Below, one piece after another: positions 7,172 to 17,141 of a stretch of 64,000 bases of DNA (its first letter is position 1; every line of letters begins with the position of its first letter). The notes under the pieces were generated by a model, which did no database searches, was not told the DNA's origin, and saw only the letters and a program-made list of their open reading frames with translations. The translations under genes were made by a program, and so were the position numbers. The DNA is from JANSWP01 sp041941305 (lineage in GTDB: Bacteria; Bacteroidota; Bacteroidia; Chitinophagales; Saprospiraceae): NCBI GenBank assembly GCA_041941305.1, contig JBGTQJ010000025.1:71167-135166 (forward strand). Reading direction: 5' to 3'.

Positions 7172-9886
7172 TTGAAAAATTTTCTTCCTATTCTATTGAT
7201 GTTTTCAGTTATCTCAACTGGAGCTCAGAACATTTCACTTAACTCAGGTGAAACCTACGCTGTCGTCGTCGGCATCTCCGACTACCAGGATGAGCAAATC
7301 CCGGATCTTCGCTTTGCTGATCGCGACGCCGAAGCTTTCGCCAATTTCCTCCGCTCGCCAGCGGGAGGTAGTTTGCAGGAAGATTATCTTCAGGTACTCC
7401 TCAACGAACAGGCGACGGCTGCTCAATTCGCCAAAGCACTTGATTGGTTGATGGATGTGGCTAGAGAAAACGACCGCGTGATTATCTACTTTTCGGGACA
7501 TGGGGATGTAGAAAAAAAGACGATTACCCAACCCGGTTATTTTCTTTGTTGGGATGCTCCCTCACGCGTGTATTTAGCAGGGGGCGCATTGGCACTCCCC
7601 ATATTTCAGAATGTGATTTCCACACTTTCGATTCAAAATAAAGCGAAGGTCATTGTTATCTCCGATGCCTGTCGTTCGGGAAAACTATCGGGTAGTTCAG
7701 TTAACGGAGCTCAACTCACCAATTCCAATCTCGCACAGCAATACGCCAATGAAATCAAAATCCTTTCCTGTCAGCCCGAGGAATACAGCATCGAAGGAGA
7801 GCAATGGGGCCAAGGGCGGGGAGCCTTTAGTTTTCATTTGTTGGAAGGACTTTATGGCTTAGCAGATGAAGATGATGACCTCATTATCAATTTGAAAGAA
7901 ATTGATCGCTATTTGGAAGATAATGTTTCGGCGGAAGTAGCACCCCATAATCAAAACCCCATGACTGTGGGGAATAAAACTGAAAGACTGACGACTGTTT
8001 TCCCTGAGATTCTGGATCAAATCAGAGAAGGGCGAAGAGGGCAATTGCACCTTTTCACCACCACCGAATCAAAAGGAATTGAAGAAGATGTGCTGGCGCA
8101 AGTTGATTCGAACATTGTGGACATGTATTTTGCCTTTAAACAAACCCTGCAAGACAAACAATTTTTGTGCGCCCCTTTTGGGGAGCCTGAATATGCCTGT
8201 GCAGATTATTTTTACGAAAAACTGATTCAGGAGCCAAAACTGGAAAAATTGCATTCCAGCATGCGTCGTAATTACGCTGCGGCCTTACAGGATGATGCTC
8301 AGCAGGTGATGAATATCATGCTAAAATCCGGATTAACAGAACAGGTTTTGAAAGCAGCTAAAGTTGAGGAAATTTATAAAAACTACCCAAGGTATATAGC
8401 GCGAGCTGCTGAATTGCTTGGGGAGACTCATTATATGTATGTACCACTACAGGCCCGAAAGCACTTTTTTGAAGGGATGATCCAGGGGAAAAGGAGTAAT
8501 AAACGACAGGAATTTCGAAAAGCATTGGACTGGCAACCTGAAATGGCGCATGCCATGGTTTATCTGACCCGAAATTTTGAAGCGGAACAAGTAGATTCTG
8601 CAGAGCATTATTTTGAACAAGCAGCGAGCTTAATTCCTTCATGGGTAGAACCTTATGTTGCATTGGCTTTTTTTTACCGATATCAATCCCCACAACCTGA
8701 GAAAGTCGAAGCACTCCTTAATCGTGCCGGGCAGGTAGATAGTTCTTCTATTTTGGTTGCCTATGAAAAAGCACTCCATTATTTTGATCAGGGTCAAATG
8801 CAACTTGCTGAAAAATGGTACTTGAAAACCATTGAAGGCACCGGGAAAGATGTTTGCTTTCCTTGTGCACACAATGATTTGGGCAGGCTATATACCAGAT
8901 CCCGGGAATATGAAAAAGCTGAGAAACATTACAAAAAGGCGATTCAGCTTGATTCTTCTATGACGAGATCCTATGCCGGTTTGGGGTCAGTTTATAATTC
9001 AACCCAACGATATGATGAAGCAGAAAAAACACTTAAAAAAGGTATTCAAATAGATTCCACCTATGCCCCCTTGCACAATAATTTGGGCGTGGTATACAGT
9101 CGAACCAATCGATTTGAAGAGGCAGAACGACACCTCAAAATAGCCATTGAACTCAATCCAAACAATCGCTATGCTACCTATGCCCTGGGGACACTATATT
9201 CAAAGAACAAGTATTATGAAAAAGCGGAGGAGTATTTTAAACAAGCGATTCAGCTTGACTCGACTTACCTCTATGCGCATAACAATTTAGCAGTGGTGTA
9301 CCTGAACACGAAACAATTCGATAAGGCTGAACTTGTTTTTAACAACATCATTAAAATAGACTCAACCCATAGTGCGGCATGGGTAAATCTTGGAGATATT
9401 TATGTCAAAACCAACCGACCTGAAAAAGTGGAAACTGCATTTTTCAAAGCACTGGAAGGTAAGTTGACCTTTGCCTATCCCTTTGCACATACTGGCTTGG
9501 GTAATTTCTACCTGGAAAAGGAAAAATATGATGAATCAGAAGATCACTTTAAAAAAGCGATCGATCTTAATACCAAGTTCTATCGTGCTTATAAAGGATT
9601 GGGTATGCTGTATCTTATCACAGGAAAATTAAATGAATCAAAAAACATCCTCGACCAGGTACTCGAAATAAATCCGGATTATTCGGCTGCTTATATCCTG
9701 CTTTCCGTGTATGAACACCGAAATAATCGCATCCTGCAGAGTTGGGACAATCTTGACAAAGGTCTGGAAAAGGGATTTAGTGATTATGAATATTTACAAT
9801 CAGAACCTTTTTTTGAAGCTTTAAGGAAGGAAATAAGATGGAGAGAGTTGATGGAAAAATACTTTCCAGACCAATTCAATAAATAG
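7172..9886 (+). CDS. Secreted caspase-TPR protein, 904 aa, type I
   Basis: The only start that keeps the signal peptide (residues ~1-19, ending STGAQ) is a TTG at 7172; the ATG at 7167 is in another frame and stops after two codons. The caspase domain has His110 (SGHGD) and Cys167 (SDACRSG), followed by the LSCQP and GRGAFSFH motifs and an EF-hand-like loop (DEDDDLIINLKE). The linker carries ESKGIE and ALQDDAQQ. About ten TPRs follow from residue ~530, and the C-terminus is the short tail type ending LMEKYFPDQ. The loop after His reads CWDAPSRVYLAGG, which marks type I. It lies 13 bases after 5455-7158 and 5 bases before 9892, so co-transcription is likely. Expected role: secreted cysteine protease with a TPR interaction arm; substrate unknown. 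Confidence 0.9.
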   Translation: MKNFLPILLMFSVISTGAQNISLNSGETYAVVVGISDYQDEQIPDLRFADRDAEAFANFLRSPAGGSLQEDYLQVLLNEQATAAQFAKALDWLMDVARENDRVIIYFSGHGDVEKKTITQPGYFLCWDAPSRVYLAGGALALPIFQNVISTLSIQNKAKVIVISDACRSGKLSGSSVNGAQLTNSNLAQQYANEIKILSCQPEEYSIEGEQWGQGRGAFSFHLLEGLYGLADEDDDLIINLKEIDRYLEDNVSAEVAPHNQNPMTVGNKTERLTTVFPEILDQIREGRRGQLHLFTTTESKGIEEDVLAQVDSNIVDMYFAFKQTLQDKQFLCAPFGEPEYACADYFYEKLIQEPKLEKLHSSMRRNYAAALQDDAQQVMNIMLKSGLTEQVLKAAKVEEIYKNYPRYIARAAELLGETHYMYVPLQARKHFFEGMIQGKRSNKRQEFRKALDWQPEMAHAMVYLTRNFEAEQVDSAEHYFEQAASLIPSWVEPYVALAFFYRYQSPQPEKVEALLNRAGQVDSSSILVAYEKALHYFDQGQMQLAEKWYLKTIEGTGKDVCFPCAHNDLGRLYTRSREYEKAEKHYKKAIQLDSSMTRSYAGLGSVYNSTQRYDEAEKTLKKGIQIDSTYAPLHNNLGVVYSRTNRFEEAERHLKIAIELNPNNRYATYALGTLYSKNKYYEKAEEYFKQAIQLDSTYLYAHNNLAVVYLNTKQFDKAELVFNNIIKIDSTHSAAWVNLGDIYVKTNRPEKVETAFFKALEGKLTFAYPFAHTGLGNFYLEKEKYDESEDHFKKAIDLNTKFYRAYKGLGMLYLITGKLNESKNILDQVLEINPDYSAAYILLSVYEHRNNRILQSWDNLDKGLEKGFSDYEYLQSEPFFEALRKEIRWRELMEKYFPDQFNK

Positions 9887-9891
9887 ATCCT

Positions 9892-12666
9892 ATGAAAATC
9901 CTTCTCACTATATCAATCCTATTTAAATGCCTCCTGATATTTTCACAGGAGTTATCGCCCCAACCGGAGGCTACCTATGCCCTTGTCGTTGGTATTTCCG
10001 ACTACCAGGATGAAGGCATCCCGGATCTTCGCTTTGCCGATCGCGACGCTGAAGCCTTTGCTAATTTTCTACGATCACCGGCCGGCGGCGCTTTAAATGC
10101 CAATCATCTCAAAATCTTGATCAATGAACAGGCGACGGCTGCTCAATTTGCTATCGCACTAGATTGGCTGATGGAGGTAGTTAATGAAAACGACCGCGTA
10201 ATTATCTACTTTTCGGGACATGGGGATGTAGAAAAAAAGATGATTACTCAGGATGGTTATTTTCTTTGTTGGGATGCTCCGGCACGTGTATATATGGCAG
10301 GGGGTACATTGTCGCTTACTATGTTTCAGGATGTCATTTCCACCCTTTCTGTTCAAAACAAAGCCAAGGTTATCATTATATCTGATGCCTGTCGTTCTGG
10401 AAAATTATCAGGCAATTCGGTTGGTGGTGTTCAACTCACTAATGCCAATTTTGCGAAACAACACGCCAATGAAATTAAAATCCTTTCCTGTCAGCCTAAT
10501 GAATATAGCATCGAAGGAGAACAATGGGGAGGTGGGCGTGGAGCTTTTAGTTATCATTTGCTGGAAGGGCTTTATGGGTTGGCGGATGGAAATAATGACC
10601 TTAGCATTAATCTGAAAGAAATTGATCGGTACTTGGAAGACTATGTTTCAGTAGAAGTAGCACCCCATAAGCAAAACCCTATAACGATAGGCAGTAAAAC
10701 CGAAAGACTCACGACCGTATTGCCCGAAATTCTTGAAGAAATCGTGGAAGGTCGAAAAGGCCAAATGCAACTTTTCACTACCACTGACTCCAGAGCTATC
10801 GAAGATGAGGTGCTGGAGCAAAGCGATTCGAATATTGTGGAAATGTATTTGGCATTTAAGCATTCTCTACAAGAAAAACACTTTTTGTGCGCTCCTTTGG
10901 GGCAGCTCGAAAATGCCTGCGCAGATTTTTATTACGAAAGGTTGAGCAAAGAGCCACAATTGGAAAGACTACATTCTACCATGCGTCGAAATTATGCCGC
11001 GGCATTGCAGGATGATACACAACAGGAATTGAATTTGATGTTAACAACAGGTCTGACGGAGCAAATCATCACTGGTAGAACAAACGCGTCATTGTATAAC
11101 AATTATCCTCAATATTTGGAAAGGGCTGCTGATTTATTAGGGAAGGAGCATTACATGTATGACCTACTCCAAGCTCGAAAGTTTTATTTTATTGGAAAAT
11201 TGAAAAACAATTACAAGGAAAAAAGAAATGCCTTTTTTGAGGCTCTGAAATGGCAAGCAGATATGCCCCATACCTTATTGGAAATAAGCAATACCTATTA
11301 CATTCAGGATTCGGCTGAAATATTTGCACTGAAAGCAGCGGCATTAGTTCCCTCATGGGCTTCACCATATATATCACTTGCATCCAACCATCTTTGGTAC
11401 GAAAACAAAAAAGCCAAATCCTGGTTAGAAAAAGCCACTCAAATTGATTCCGGTTCAGTTGAATTATGGTACCTTAAAGGGTGCTACTCCATGTGGCATT
11501 ATGATTTTACAACTGCTGAATATTGCTTTTTGAAAGCCATAGAAAATATCCCACCTAATCTCTCTTTTCCAACCATTTACTATGCACTGGGTAATCTGTT
11601 TCTTTTAAAGAACCAGCCTGCAAAAGCCGAAAGTCAATTCAAGCAGTGCCTCCAGTTGGACGATAAATTTTTTGTAGCGTATGAAGCTTTGGGGGAAGTT
11701 TATCTATTAAAAAACCAAAGGAAGGAGGCTGAGCAGGTTTATAAAAAAGCAATACAGATTGCCCGAACTAACAATGATGAAGAGATAGACTTTGGATATC
11801 TGAGACATTTGAGCAGAGCGATTGGATCAAATAGTGTTGAAGCATGGGTGGATGATCCGGAATTTAACCTTTGGGAGTTTTATGTGCGATTAGATCGCTC
11901 ATCAGAAGCCGACCAACAGCTGAAAACGGTGTTAGCCCAAAAGTCCATTGAACCCACGGTTTATTATCGGATCGGTGAGATTTATTACCTGGAAGGAAAA
12001 GAGCGAAAAGCAGAGGAGTATTTCCAAAAATTCCACGATTTAATACCGGGTGAAAATCGGCTGAGTTGGTTCTTTTTGATTCATGGAGAATTTGAAAAAT
12101 CAAAATATTATATCGAACAGAGAAGGGCATTCTATGCCGAAGACCCCTCTAAAAGCTTGTACGATTTAGCCTGGTTGCACTACTCCTTTGGGAAGAGAAA
12201 AGAGGCGATGGAACTCTTAAATGATTTTGTTGAAAAGCAAGGACTTTATGACTTAGGAGTGATTGGTCACAGAATTATGTTCAGTGCTTCTGTGGAACCA
12301 ACAGAAAAAGCCAAAGCCAATTTTGAAGCCTATATTCCGACCAATCCCAAAATTATGGAGGTCTGGGACTGTCTGCAACTCATGAAAAAGAAGCAGTACA
12401 AGGAAGCCGAACAAACCTATAACAGCCTGGTAAACGATGTGATTGAATGGTGGATAAAGCGGTATTTAAGGTTGAATTTCGTAATCATGAAAATAAAACA
12501 AGGAGAATATCATACAGCTATCGATATTATGGACGCTTGCAGGATGGACCATTATACCTTCAACTACCCACTACTTACGAGGGACACTGATTTTGCTCCT
12601 CTATGGGAATTAGAAGCATTTAATGACTTGATCAAAAAATATTTTCCTGAAAAAGCGAACAACTAA
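9892..12666 (+). CDS. Secreted caspase-TPR protein, 924 aa, type I
   Basis: The signal peptide ends at IFSQ (~19). The caspase domain carries His110 in YFSGHGD and Cys167 in SDACRSG, the LSCQPNEYS and GGGRGAFSY motifs, and an acidic loop before KEIDRYLE. In the linker the usual (S/T)(K/R)G reads DSRAIE, the only full copy with Ala instead of Gly. TPRs run from about residue 500. The long tail type has a WWIKRY segment and a HYTFNY segment, ending LIKKYFPEK. It starts 5 bases after the previous stop and ends 6 bases before the next ATG, so it sits inside the 5455-16140 transcription unit. Closest neighbours are 7172 in the caspase part and 5455 in the tail, which points to tail exchange. Confidence 0.9.
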   Translation: MKILLTISILFKCLLIFSQELSPQPEATYALVVGISDYQDEGIPDLRFADRDAEAFANFLRSPAGGALNANHLKILINEQATAAQFAIALDWLMEVVNENDRVIIYFSGHGDVEKKMITQDGYFLCWDAPARVYMAGGTLSLTMFQDVISTLSVQNKAKVIIISDACRSGKLSGNSVGGVQLTNANFAKQHANEIKILSCQPNEYSIEGEQWGGGRGAFSYHLLEGLYGLADGNNDLSINLKEIDRYLEDYVSVEVAPHKQNPITIGSKTERLTTVLPEILEEIVEGRKGQMQLFTTTDSRAIEDEVLEQSDSNIVEMYLAFKHSLQEKHFLCAPLGQLENACADFYYERLSKEPQLERLHSTMRRNYAAALQDDTQQELNLMLTTGLTEQIITGRTNASLYNNYPQYLERAADLLGKEHYMYDLLQARKFYFIGKLKNNYKEKRNAFFEALKWQADMPHTLLEISNTYYIQDSAEIFALKAAALVPSWASPYISLASNHLWYENKKAKSWLEKATQIDSGSVELWYLKGCYSMWHYDFTTAEYCFLKAIENIPPNLSFPTIYYALGNLFLLKNQPAKAESQFKQCLQLDDKFFVAYEALGEVYLLKNQRKEAEQVYKKAIQIARTNNDEEIDFGYLRHLSRAIGSNSVEAWVDDPEFNLWEFYVRLDRSSEADQQLKTVLAQKSIEPTVYYRIGEIYYLEGKERKAEEYFQKFHDLIPGENRLSWFFLIHGEFEKSKYYIEQRRAFYAEDPSKSLYDLAWLHYSFGKRKEAMELLNDFVEKQGLYDLGVIGHRIMFSASVEPTEKAKANFEAYIPTNPKIMEVWDCLQLMKKKQYKEAEQTYNSLVNDVIEWWIKRYLRLNFVIMKIKQGEYHTAIDIMDACRMDHYTFNYPLLTRDTDFAPLWELEAFNDLIKKYFPEKANN

Positions 12667-12672
12667 TTAACA

Positions 12673-15600
12673 ATGAAAAGGCTACTCATCATATTGCTAT
12701 TATTTGGGGGGTATACAACTTTCACTCAAACCCTTTCCTTTGATTCAGGCGAAACCTACGCCCTCGTCGTCGGCATTTCCGATTACCAAAATGAACAGAT
12801 CCCTGATCTGCGTTTCGCACATGAGGATGCTATGGCTTTTGCTGCTTTTCTCCGTTCTGAAGCGGGAGGTAAGCTCGATGATGACCATTTAAAAGTTTTG
12901 ACGAATAAAAATGCTACGGCGGGAAAAGTAGGAGCAGAGCTGCACTGGTTATTAGATGAAAGCAAGGAAGGCGATCAGGTGATCATTTATTTTAGCGGAC
13001 ATGGAGATGTGGAACGAAAAATTTTAGGAGAGCCGGGCTTCCTATTGTGCTGGGATGCGCCACCGAAAGTTTATATTTCGGGAGGCGTTATTCAGCTTGG
13101 AATGTTGCAAGGCTATGTCTCTACCCTCTCACTGATAAACAAAGCCAAAGTCCTGGTCATTACAGATGCTTGTCGTTCCGGAAAACTCGCCGGAAGTGAG
13201 ATTGGGGGTGCACAAATAACTGGTGCCAACCTGGCCACCCGCTACGCCAATGAAATCAAAATACTTTCCTGCCAGCCTTCTGAATACAGCATTGAAGGGG
13301 AACAATGGGGCGGTGGACGGGGAGCATTTAGTTATCATTTAGTTGATGGGCTAATTGGTTTGGCAGACAACGATGCTGATTTAAGTGTAAATCTATTAGA
13401 AATCGGTCGTTATTTGCAGGACAAAGTGACCAGTGAAGTGAGGCCTCACAACCAGTTGCCAATGACGGTAGGCGATTTCAACGAAATCATCTCACGAGTG
13501 GATGCCAATCTTTTAGCACAGGTCAAAAAGGAGAAAGCCAACCGTCCGTCCATTTTCTCGGCTACCGACTCGCGAGGGGTGGAAAGTGAGGTGCTTGCTT
13601 CTGTGGATTCAACTGATCGAATGATTTACGAAGCTTTCCAAAAAGCGTTGGTTGAAAAAACATTTCTGGAACCTGTAGGTGCTTGTGCAGATTATTATTA
13701 CAAACTCCTTATCAATAAAAGTGCCTTCCAAAAATTGCACAACAGCATGCGTCGGAATTTTGCAGCTGCACTACAAGACGATGCTCAGCAGGCTATTAAT
13801 GCTTATTTATTATCCAGCCCTGGCGAGTTGCAAAAAAGATGGGCGGGTGATTCCAGTTATGAAAAATATCCAAAGCTGTTGCAAAGGGCAGCTGAATTGC
13901 TAGGTTCTGAGCATTATATGTACAATTACCTGCTTTCCTCCCGGTATTATTTTGAAGGTCTCAGCCTACGACTTGAAGGAGACGCTGCTCAAGAAAGCGA
14001 TTCCTTTTACATGGATGCTCTTGAAAAACAAGAACAAGCATTAAAACTAAATGACAGGGGAGCTTTTGTCTTTAATGAGCTTGGCGTATTAAACACACGA
14101 CTCCAAAATGATGAAGCAGCCGTCAGCAATTTCGAAGCTGCAATTGAGCGCGCACCTCAATGGGGTATTCCCTATGTTAATTATAGTGTTCTGCTACATT
14201 ACAATCAGGAACGGGACAAAGCAGCCGCATATGGAGAGAAAGCACTACAACTGATTCCAGATAATCCCCAGATGTACAATTTCCTGGCATGGGTTTATGG
14301 CAATGATTACCACAATGCGGATAAGGTGATCGGCAAGGATGGACGAAAGGGGATTGAATTGAAAGATGACTTTATATTTATTAAAAACACAGGAGCCAAA
14401 GAGAATTTTATAGGCAGATTTAGGCGATCTATTGAGTTGTTAAAACGTTCTACCCAACTGGATACCAATTACCTGACTGCTTACTGCAACCTTGCAAAGA
14501 TTTATTATCAGCTAGATAGTATTAGCCAATCAACAGCTCTTTTAGATTATGTCCTACAAAAGGATTCTAACCATATAGTGGCGCACCTCTTTATGGGGGA
14601 TGTGTACAGGTTACAGAACCAATCGAGTTTAAGTGCACAGGAATATTTAAAGGCTATTAAGCTGGTAGAAGGGAAAGATGCAAGGATGAATGCGCTGATC
14701 CACAATAATTTGGGTGCTACCTATGATAATATGGGTAAGTATGAGTTATCCATTGAGTGTTATAAAAAAGCAATTGAATTGTGGCCAACAATTTTGAACC
14801 CTCACCTCAATTTAGCCAGTTATTATAAAGAGCAAAGACAATTTGAACAAGCAATATGGCATTCCCAACAAGTGATCAAATATCATCCCTTAGATCCTCG
14901 AGGGTACAGCAGTCTTGCCATATCTTACGAGCTCATGGGAGAAGATGAAAAAGCCAGACCCTGGTTGGAAAAGGCGATTGAAATAGATTCTACCTATACC
15001 ACTGCTTATGTTTACCTGATAGATGTCTATGACAACCTCAAATTGGATGAGCAAGCGTTGGAAATGATCCATGTCTTGGAGCAATTTGATCTCACCGCAT
15101 GGGAGTATTATTATTTAGGTAGGTATTATAAGTATTTTGCTACCAAAAAAGACTACCAAAAGGCATTGGATTATTTTCAAACATCTATTGAATTGGACTC
15201 CAACCAGACAGGCAATTATACGGAAATTGCTGGCCTATATTTATACAACTTCTTTGATCCGGTTTTTGCAGAAAAGTACTTCCTTAAAGACCTATCAATG
15301 CATCCCACTTCCAGATATTCTCTTGAAGGTTTGGGAAATTTAAATCGTTATTACAAAAAGGATTATCAAAAAGCAGCGGATTATTATCGAAGGGCTTTGC
15401 AAACCTCTTCCAATTCCAAAAACATTAAAACCGACCTGGCTGATCTATTTTACCACAATCTGAAACAGCCTGATTCTTCAATCGCCCTACTTCGCAACAT
15501 TCTGGACTCAGACCCCAAATACGGCAGAGCTATACAACGCCTGGGGATGATCTATTATAACCAGGAAAATTATCTCGCTTCTGCAAAAGTATTCCAGGAT

Positions 15601-16140
15601 GCTTTAAAGGCAGATCCCGGAGACTGGAGGGTCTTCACTCACCTGAGCGCTTGTTACATCCGACTTGGTGAAATTCAAGAGGCTATGGAAATAATTGACA
15701 AGGTTTTCTATGAGCGTGAAAAAAAGCCATCCCCCTGGTACCACTATTTTATTGTGAAAGCTTATGTAAAAGCTGGTCTTAATAAGGAAGCTGAAATATT
15801 TTACAATGACCTGCTCAGAGATCACCCCAAATCATATGGCAACAAAATCAGGTCTTGTCATTTATTGGGAAAGTCAGTTGAGTTGCAAGCAGAGATGGAG
15901 AAAAAAATAAAGGCTGCCAAAAATGCAAATGATTATTACTTGGTCGGTAGTCTTTTCGCCTATATTGGAGAGGAGCAGAATGCTCTAATCTGGCTGGAAA
16001 AAGCCTTTGTCGCCGGATATGCAGATTATCCCCACATTTGCGATAGTTCAGATCTTGAAGGAATCAGAAACAATCCCGACTTTCAGCGATTATTGGATGA
16101 ATACTTTTACAGCAAATGGAATTTTGATGGTTCTAATTGA
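12673..16140 (+). CDS. Secreted caspase-TPR protein, 1155 aa, type I
   Basis: The signal peptide ends at TTFTQ (~19). The caspase domain has His110 (SGHGD) and Cys167 (TDACRSG), then LSCQPSEYS, GGGRGAFSY and an EF-hand-like DNDADLSVNLLE loop. The linker carries DSRGVE and ALQDDAQQ. A long stretch of TPRs (more than a dozen) follows and ends with a short-type tail that departs from consensus: LLDEYFYSK in place of LMEKYFP. Last intact gene of the 5455 operon. Directly after its TGA, in the same frame, is a remnant of another family C-terminus (16141-16242), so a deletion event probably set the present 3' boundary. Confidence 0.9.
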   Translation: MKRLLIILLLFGGYTTFTQTLSFDSGETYALVVGISDYQNEQIPDLRFAHEDAMAFAAFLRSEAGGKLDDDHLKVLTNKNATAGKVGAELHWLLDESKEGDQVIIYFSGHGDVERKILGEPGFLLCWDAPPKVYISGGVIQLGMLQGYVSTLSLINKAKVLVITDACRSGKLAGSEIGGAQITGANLATRYANEIKILSCQPSEYSIEGEQWGGGRGAFSYHLVDGLIGLADNDADLSVNLLEIGRYLQDKVTSEVRPHNQLPMTVGDFNEIISRVDANLLAQVKKEKANRPSIFSATDSRGVESEVLASVDSTDRMIYEAFQKALVEKTFLEPVGACADYYYKLLINKSAFQKLHNSMRRNFAAALQDDAQQAINAYLLSSPGELQKRWAGDSSYEKYPKLLQRAAELLGSEHYMYNYLLSSRYYFEGLSLRLEGDAAQESDSFYMDALEKQEQALKLNDRGAFVFNELGVLNTRLQNDEAAVSNFEAAIERAPQWGIPYVNYSVLLHYNQERDKAAAYGEKALQLIPDNPQMYNFLAWVYGNDYHNADKVIGKDGRKGIELKDDFIFIKNTGAKENFIGRFRRSIELLKRSTQLDTNYLTAYCNLAKIYYQLDSISQSTALLDYVLQKDSNHIVAHLFMGDVYRLQNQSSLSAQEYLKAIKLVEGKDARMNALIHNNLGATYDNMGKYELSIECYKKAIELWPTILNPHLNLASYYKEQRQFEQAIWHSQQVIKYHPLDPRGYSSLAISYELMGEDEKARPWLEKAIEIDSTYTTAYVYLIDVYDNLKLDEQALEMIHVLEQFDLTAWEYYYLGRYYKYFATKKDYQKALDYFQTSIELDSNQTGNYTEIAGLYLYNFFDPVFAEKYFLKDLSMHPTSRYSLEGLGNLNRYYKKDYQKAADYYRRALQTSSNSKNIKTDLADLFYHNLKQPDSSIALLRNILDSDPKYGRAIQRLGMIYYNQENYLASAKVFQDALKADPGDWRVFTHLSACYIRLGEIQEAMEIIDKVFYEREKKPSPWYHYFIVKAYVKAGLNKEAEIFYNDLLRDHPKSYGNKIRSCHLLGKSVELQAEMEKKIKAAKNANDYYLVGSLFAYIGEEQNALIWLEKAFVAGYADYPHICDSSDLEGIRNNPDFQRLLDEYFYSKWNFDGSN

Positions 16141-16242
16141 TATCAGGAATATGAAAAACTCCAAACTAGTCCCGATTTTGAAGAACTTCGAAAAGATAAA
16201 CAGTGGCAAACATTGATGGAAAAATATTTTCCAGATAAGTAG
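16141..16242 (+). pseudogene. Remnant C-terminus of a deleted caspase-TPR gene
   Basis: Thirty-three codons in frame with the stop of the previous gene encode a typical short tail (QTSPDFEELRKDKQW, then LMEKYFPDK and a stop). There is no start codon. The 3' flank, including the hairpin and the phrase tacaagttgaaaactc, matches the flank of the gene ending at 866. This is the 3' scar of a lost paralogue; readthrough of the TGA is possible but unsupported. Confidence 0.75.
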
Positions 16243-16320
16243 CCCGGCTCTCCAGAGCCGGAAACGAAAGTACAAGTTGAAAACTCGATCCATGGAATTG
16301 TCCGGCTCTGGAGAGCCGGG
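16243..16320. terminator. Double hairpin after the gene remnant
   Basis: Two near-palindromes, at 16243-16261 (cccggctct cc agagccgg) and 16302-16320 (ccggctct gg agagccggg), can fold separately or pair with each other. A simpler relative lies at 867-886. This is a family repeat, possibly acting as a terminator of the 5455-16140 unit. Confidence 0.45.
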
Positions 16321-16371
16321 CTACGGTAAACAGAAATAATATTCTCTTGATATATTCCAAAAGTAAAAAGT

Positions 16372-16853
16372 ATGAGACATCTTATTATTCTGGCATTACT
16401 TTTAGGAAACCTGGGGACCTTTTCGCAAAGCCTGAGCCTTGAGGAGAATAAAACCTACGCTGTCGTCGTCGGTATTTCCGACTACCAAGACGAACAAATT
16501 CCAGACCTCCGCTTTGCAGATCGAGATGCCGAAGCCTTTGCCAAATTCCTGCGCTCGCCAGCAGGTAGGGCACTAGATGAAGATCATCTCAAGGTGTTGA
16601 TCAACAATCAGGCGACAGCCGCTCAATTTGCCATTGCGCTGGACTGGTTATGGGAAGTGGCGAAAGAAAAGGACAAGGTGATTATTTATTTTTCTGGACA
16701 TGGTGATGTGGAGCGAAAAAGTATCACGCAACCGGGTTATTTGCTTTGTTGGGATGCGCCTTCCAGGGTTTATATGTAGCTAATATGAGAGCTCAAAAAG
16801 ATCGTTGGAACAAATTGATGAAAAAGTACTTCCCTGAAAAATTCAGGAAATAA
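16372..16853 (+). pseudogene. Deleted caspase-TPR gene: caspase N-terminus joined out of frame to a tail
   Basis: The first 135 codons encode a signal peptide (ending TFSQ) and the caspase front half through His110 (SGHGD), stopping at SRVYM followed by TAG at 16777. From 16779 a different frame encodes ANMRAQKDRWNKLMKKYF and then PEKFRK with a stop at 16851-16853, which is the family end signature. An internal deletion therefore joined the two ends and shifted the frame. The catalytic Cys and all TPRs are gone. A 135-aa secreted fragment could still be made but would not be a protease. Its front is type I, closest to 30359. Confidence 0.85.
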
Positions 16854-16931
16854 CATCTGGTATCAAATATTTTCGAAATGAAAGTAACTTTTTGTTTATT
16901 CACCAAATATAAAAATCAGAAGTAGTGAGTG

Positions 16932-17015
16932 AGGTGACATCTTCGACAAAGGAAGAAGGTGTCATCTGAGGAACGATTTAAGATGACACCTTCTCCACTG
17001 TCGAAGATGTCACCT
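16932..17015. repeat. Long inverted repeat, about 35-base arms
   Basis: The arm at 16932-16967 (aggtgacatcttcgaca...) is almost exactly complementary to 16981-17015, with a 13-base loop. It lies in the gene-free stretch 16854-17141 between the pseudogene and the Cys-rich gene. It could be a terminator or an interspersed hairpin repeat. Confidence 0.65.
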
Positions 17016-17141
17016 TAGAATATTCAGATTGCTTTTAACCAAATGAAACCTACGATATTCAAAAACCACAACGCTATCTTTTAAGGCTTTCTGAAAAATA
17101 GGAGCAATAAAAAGTAGCGTTTCATCCTTTAAATTCTTTTT

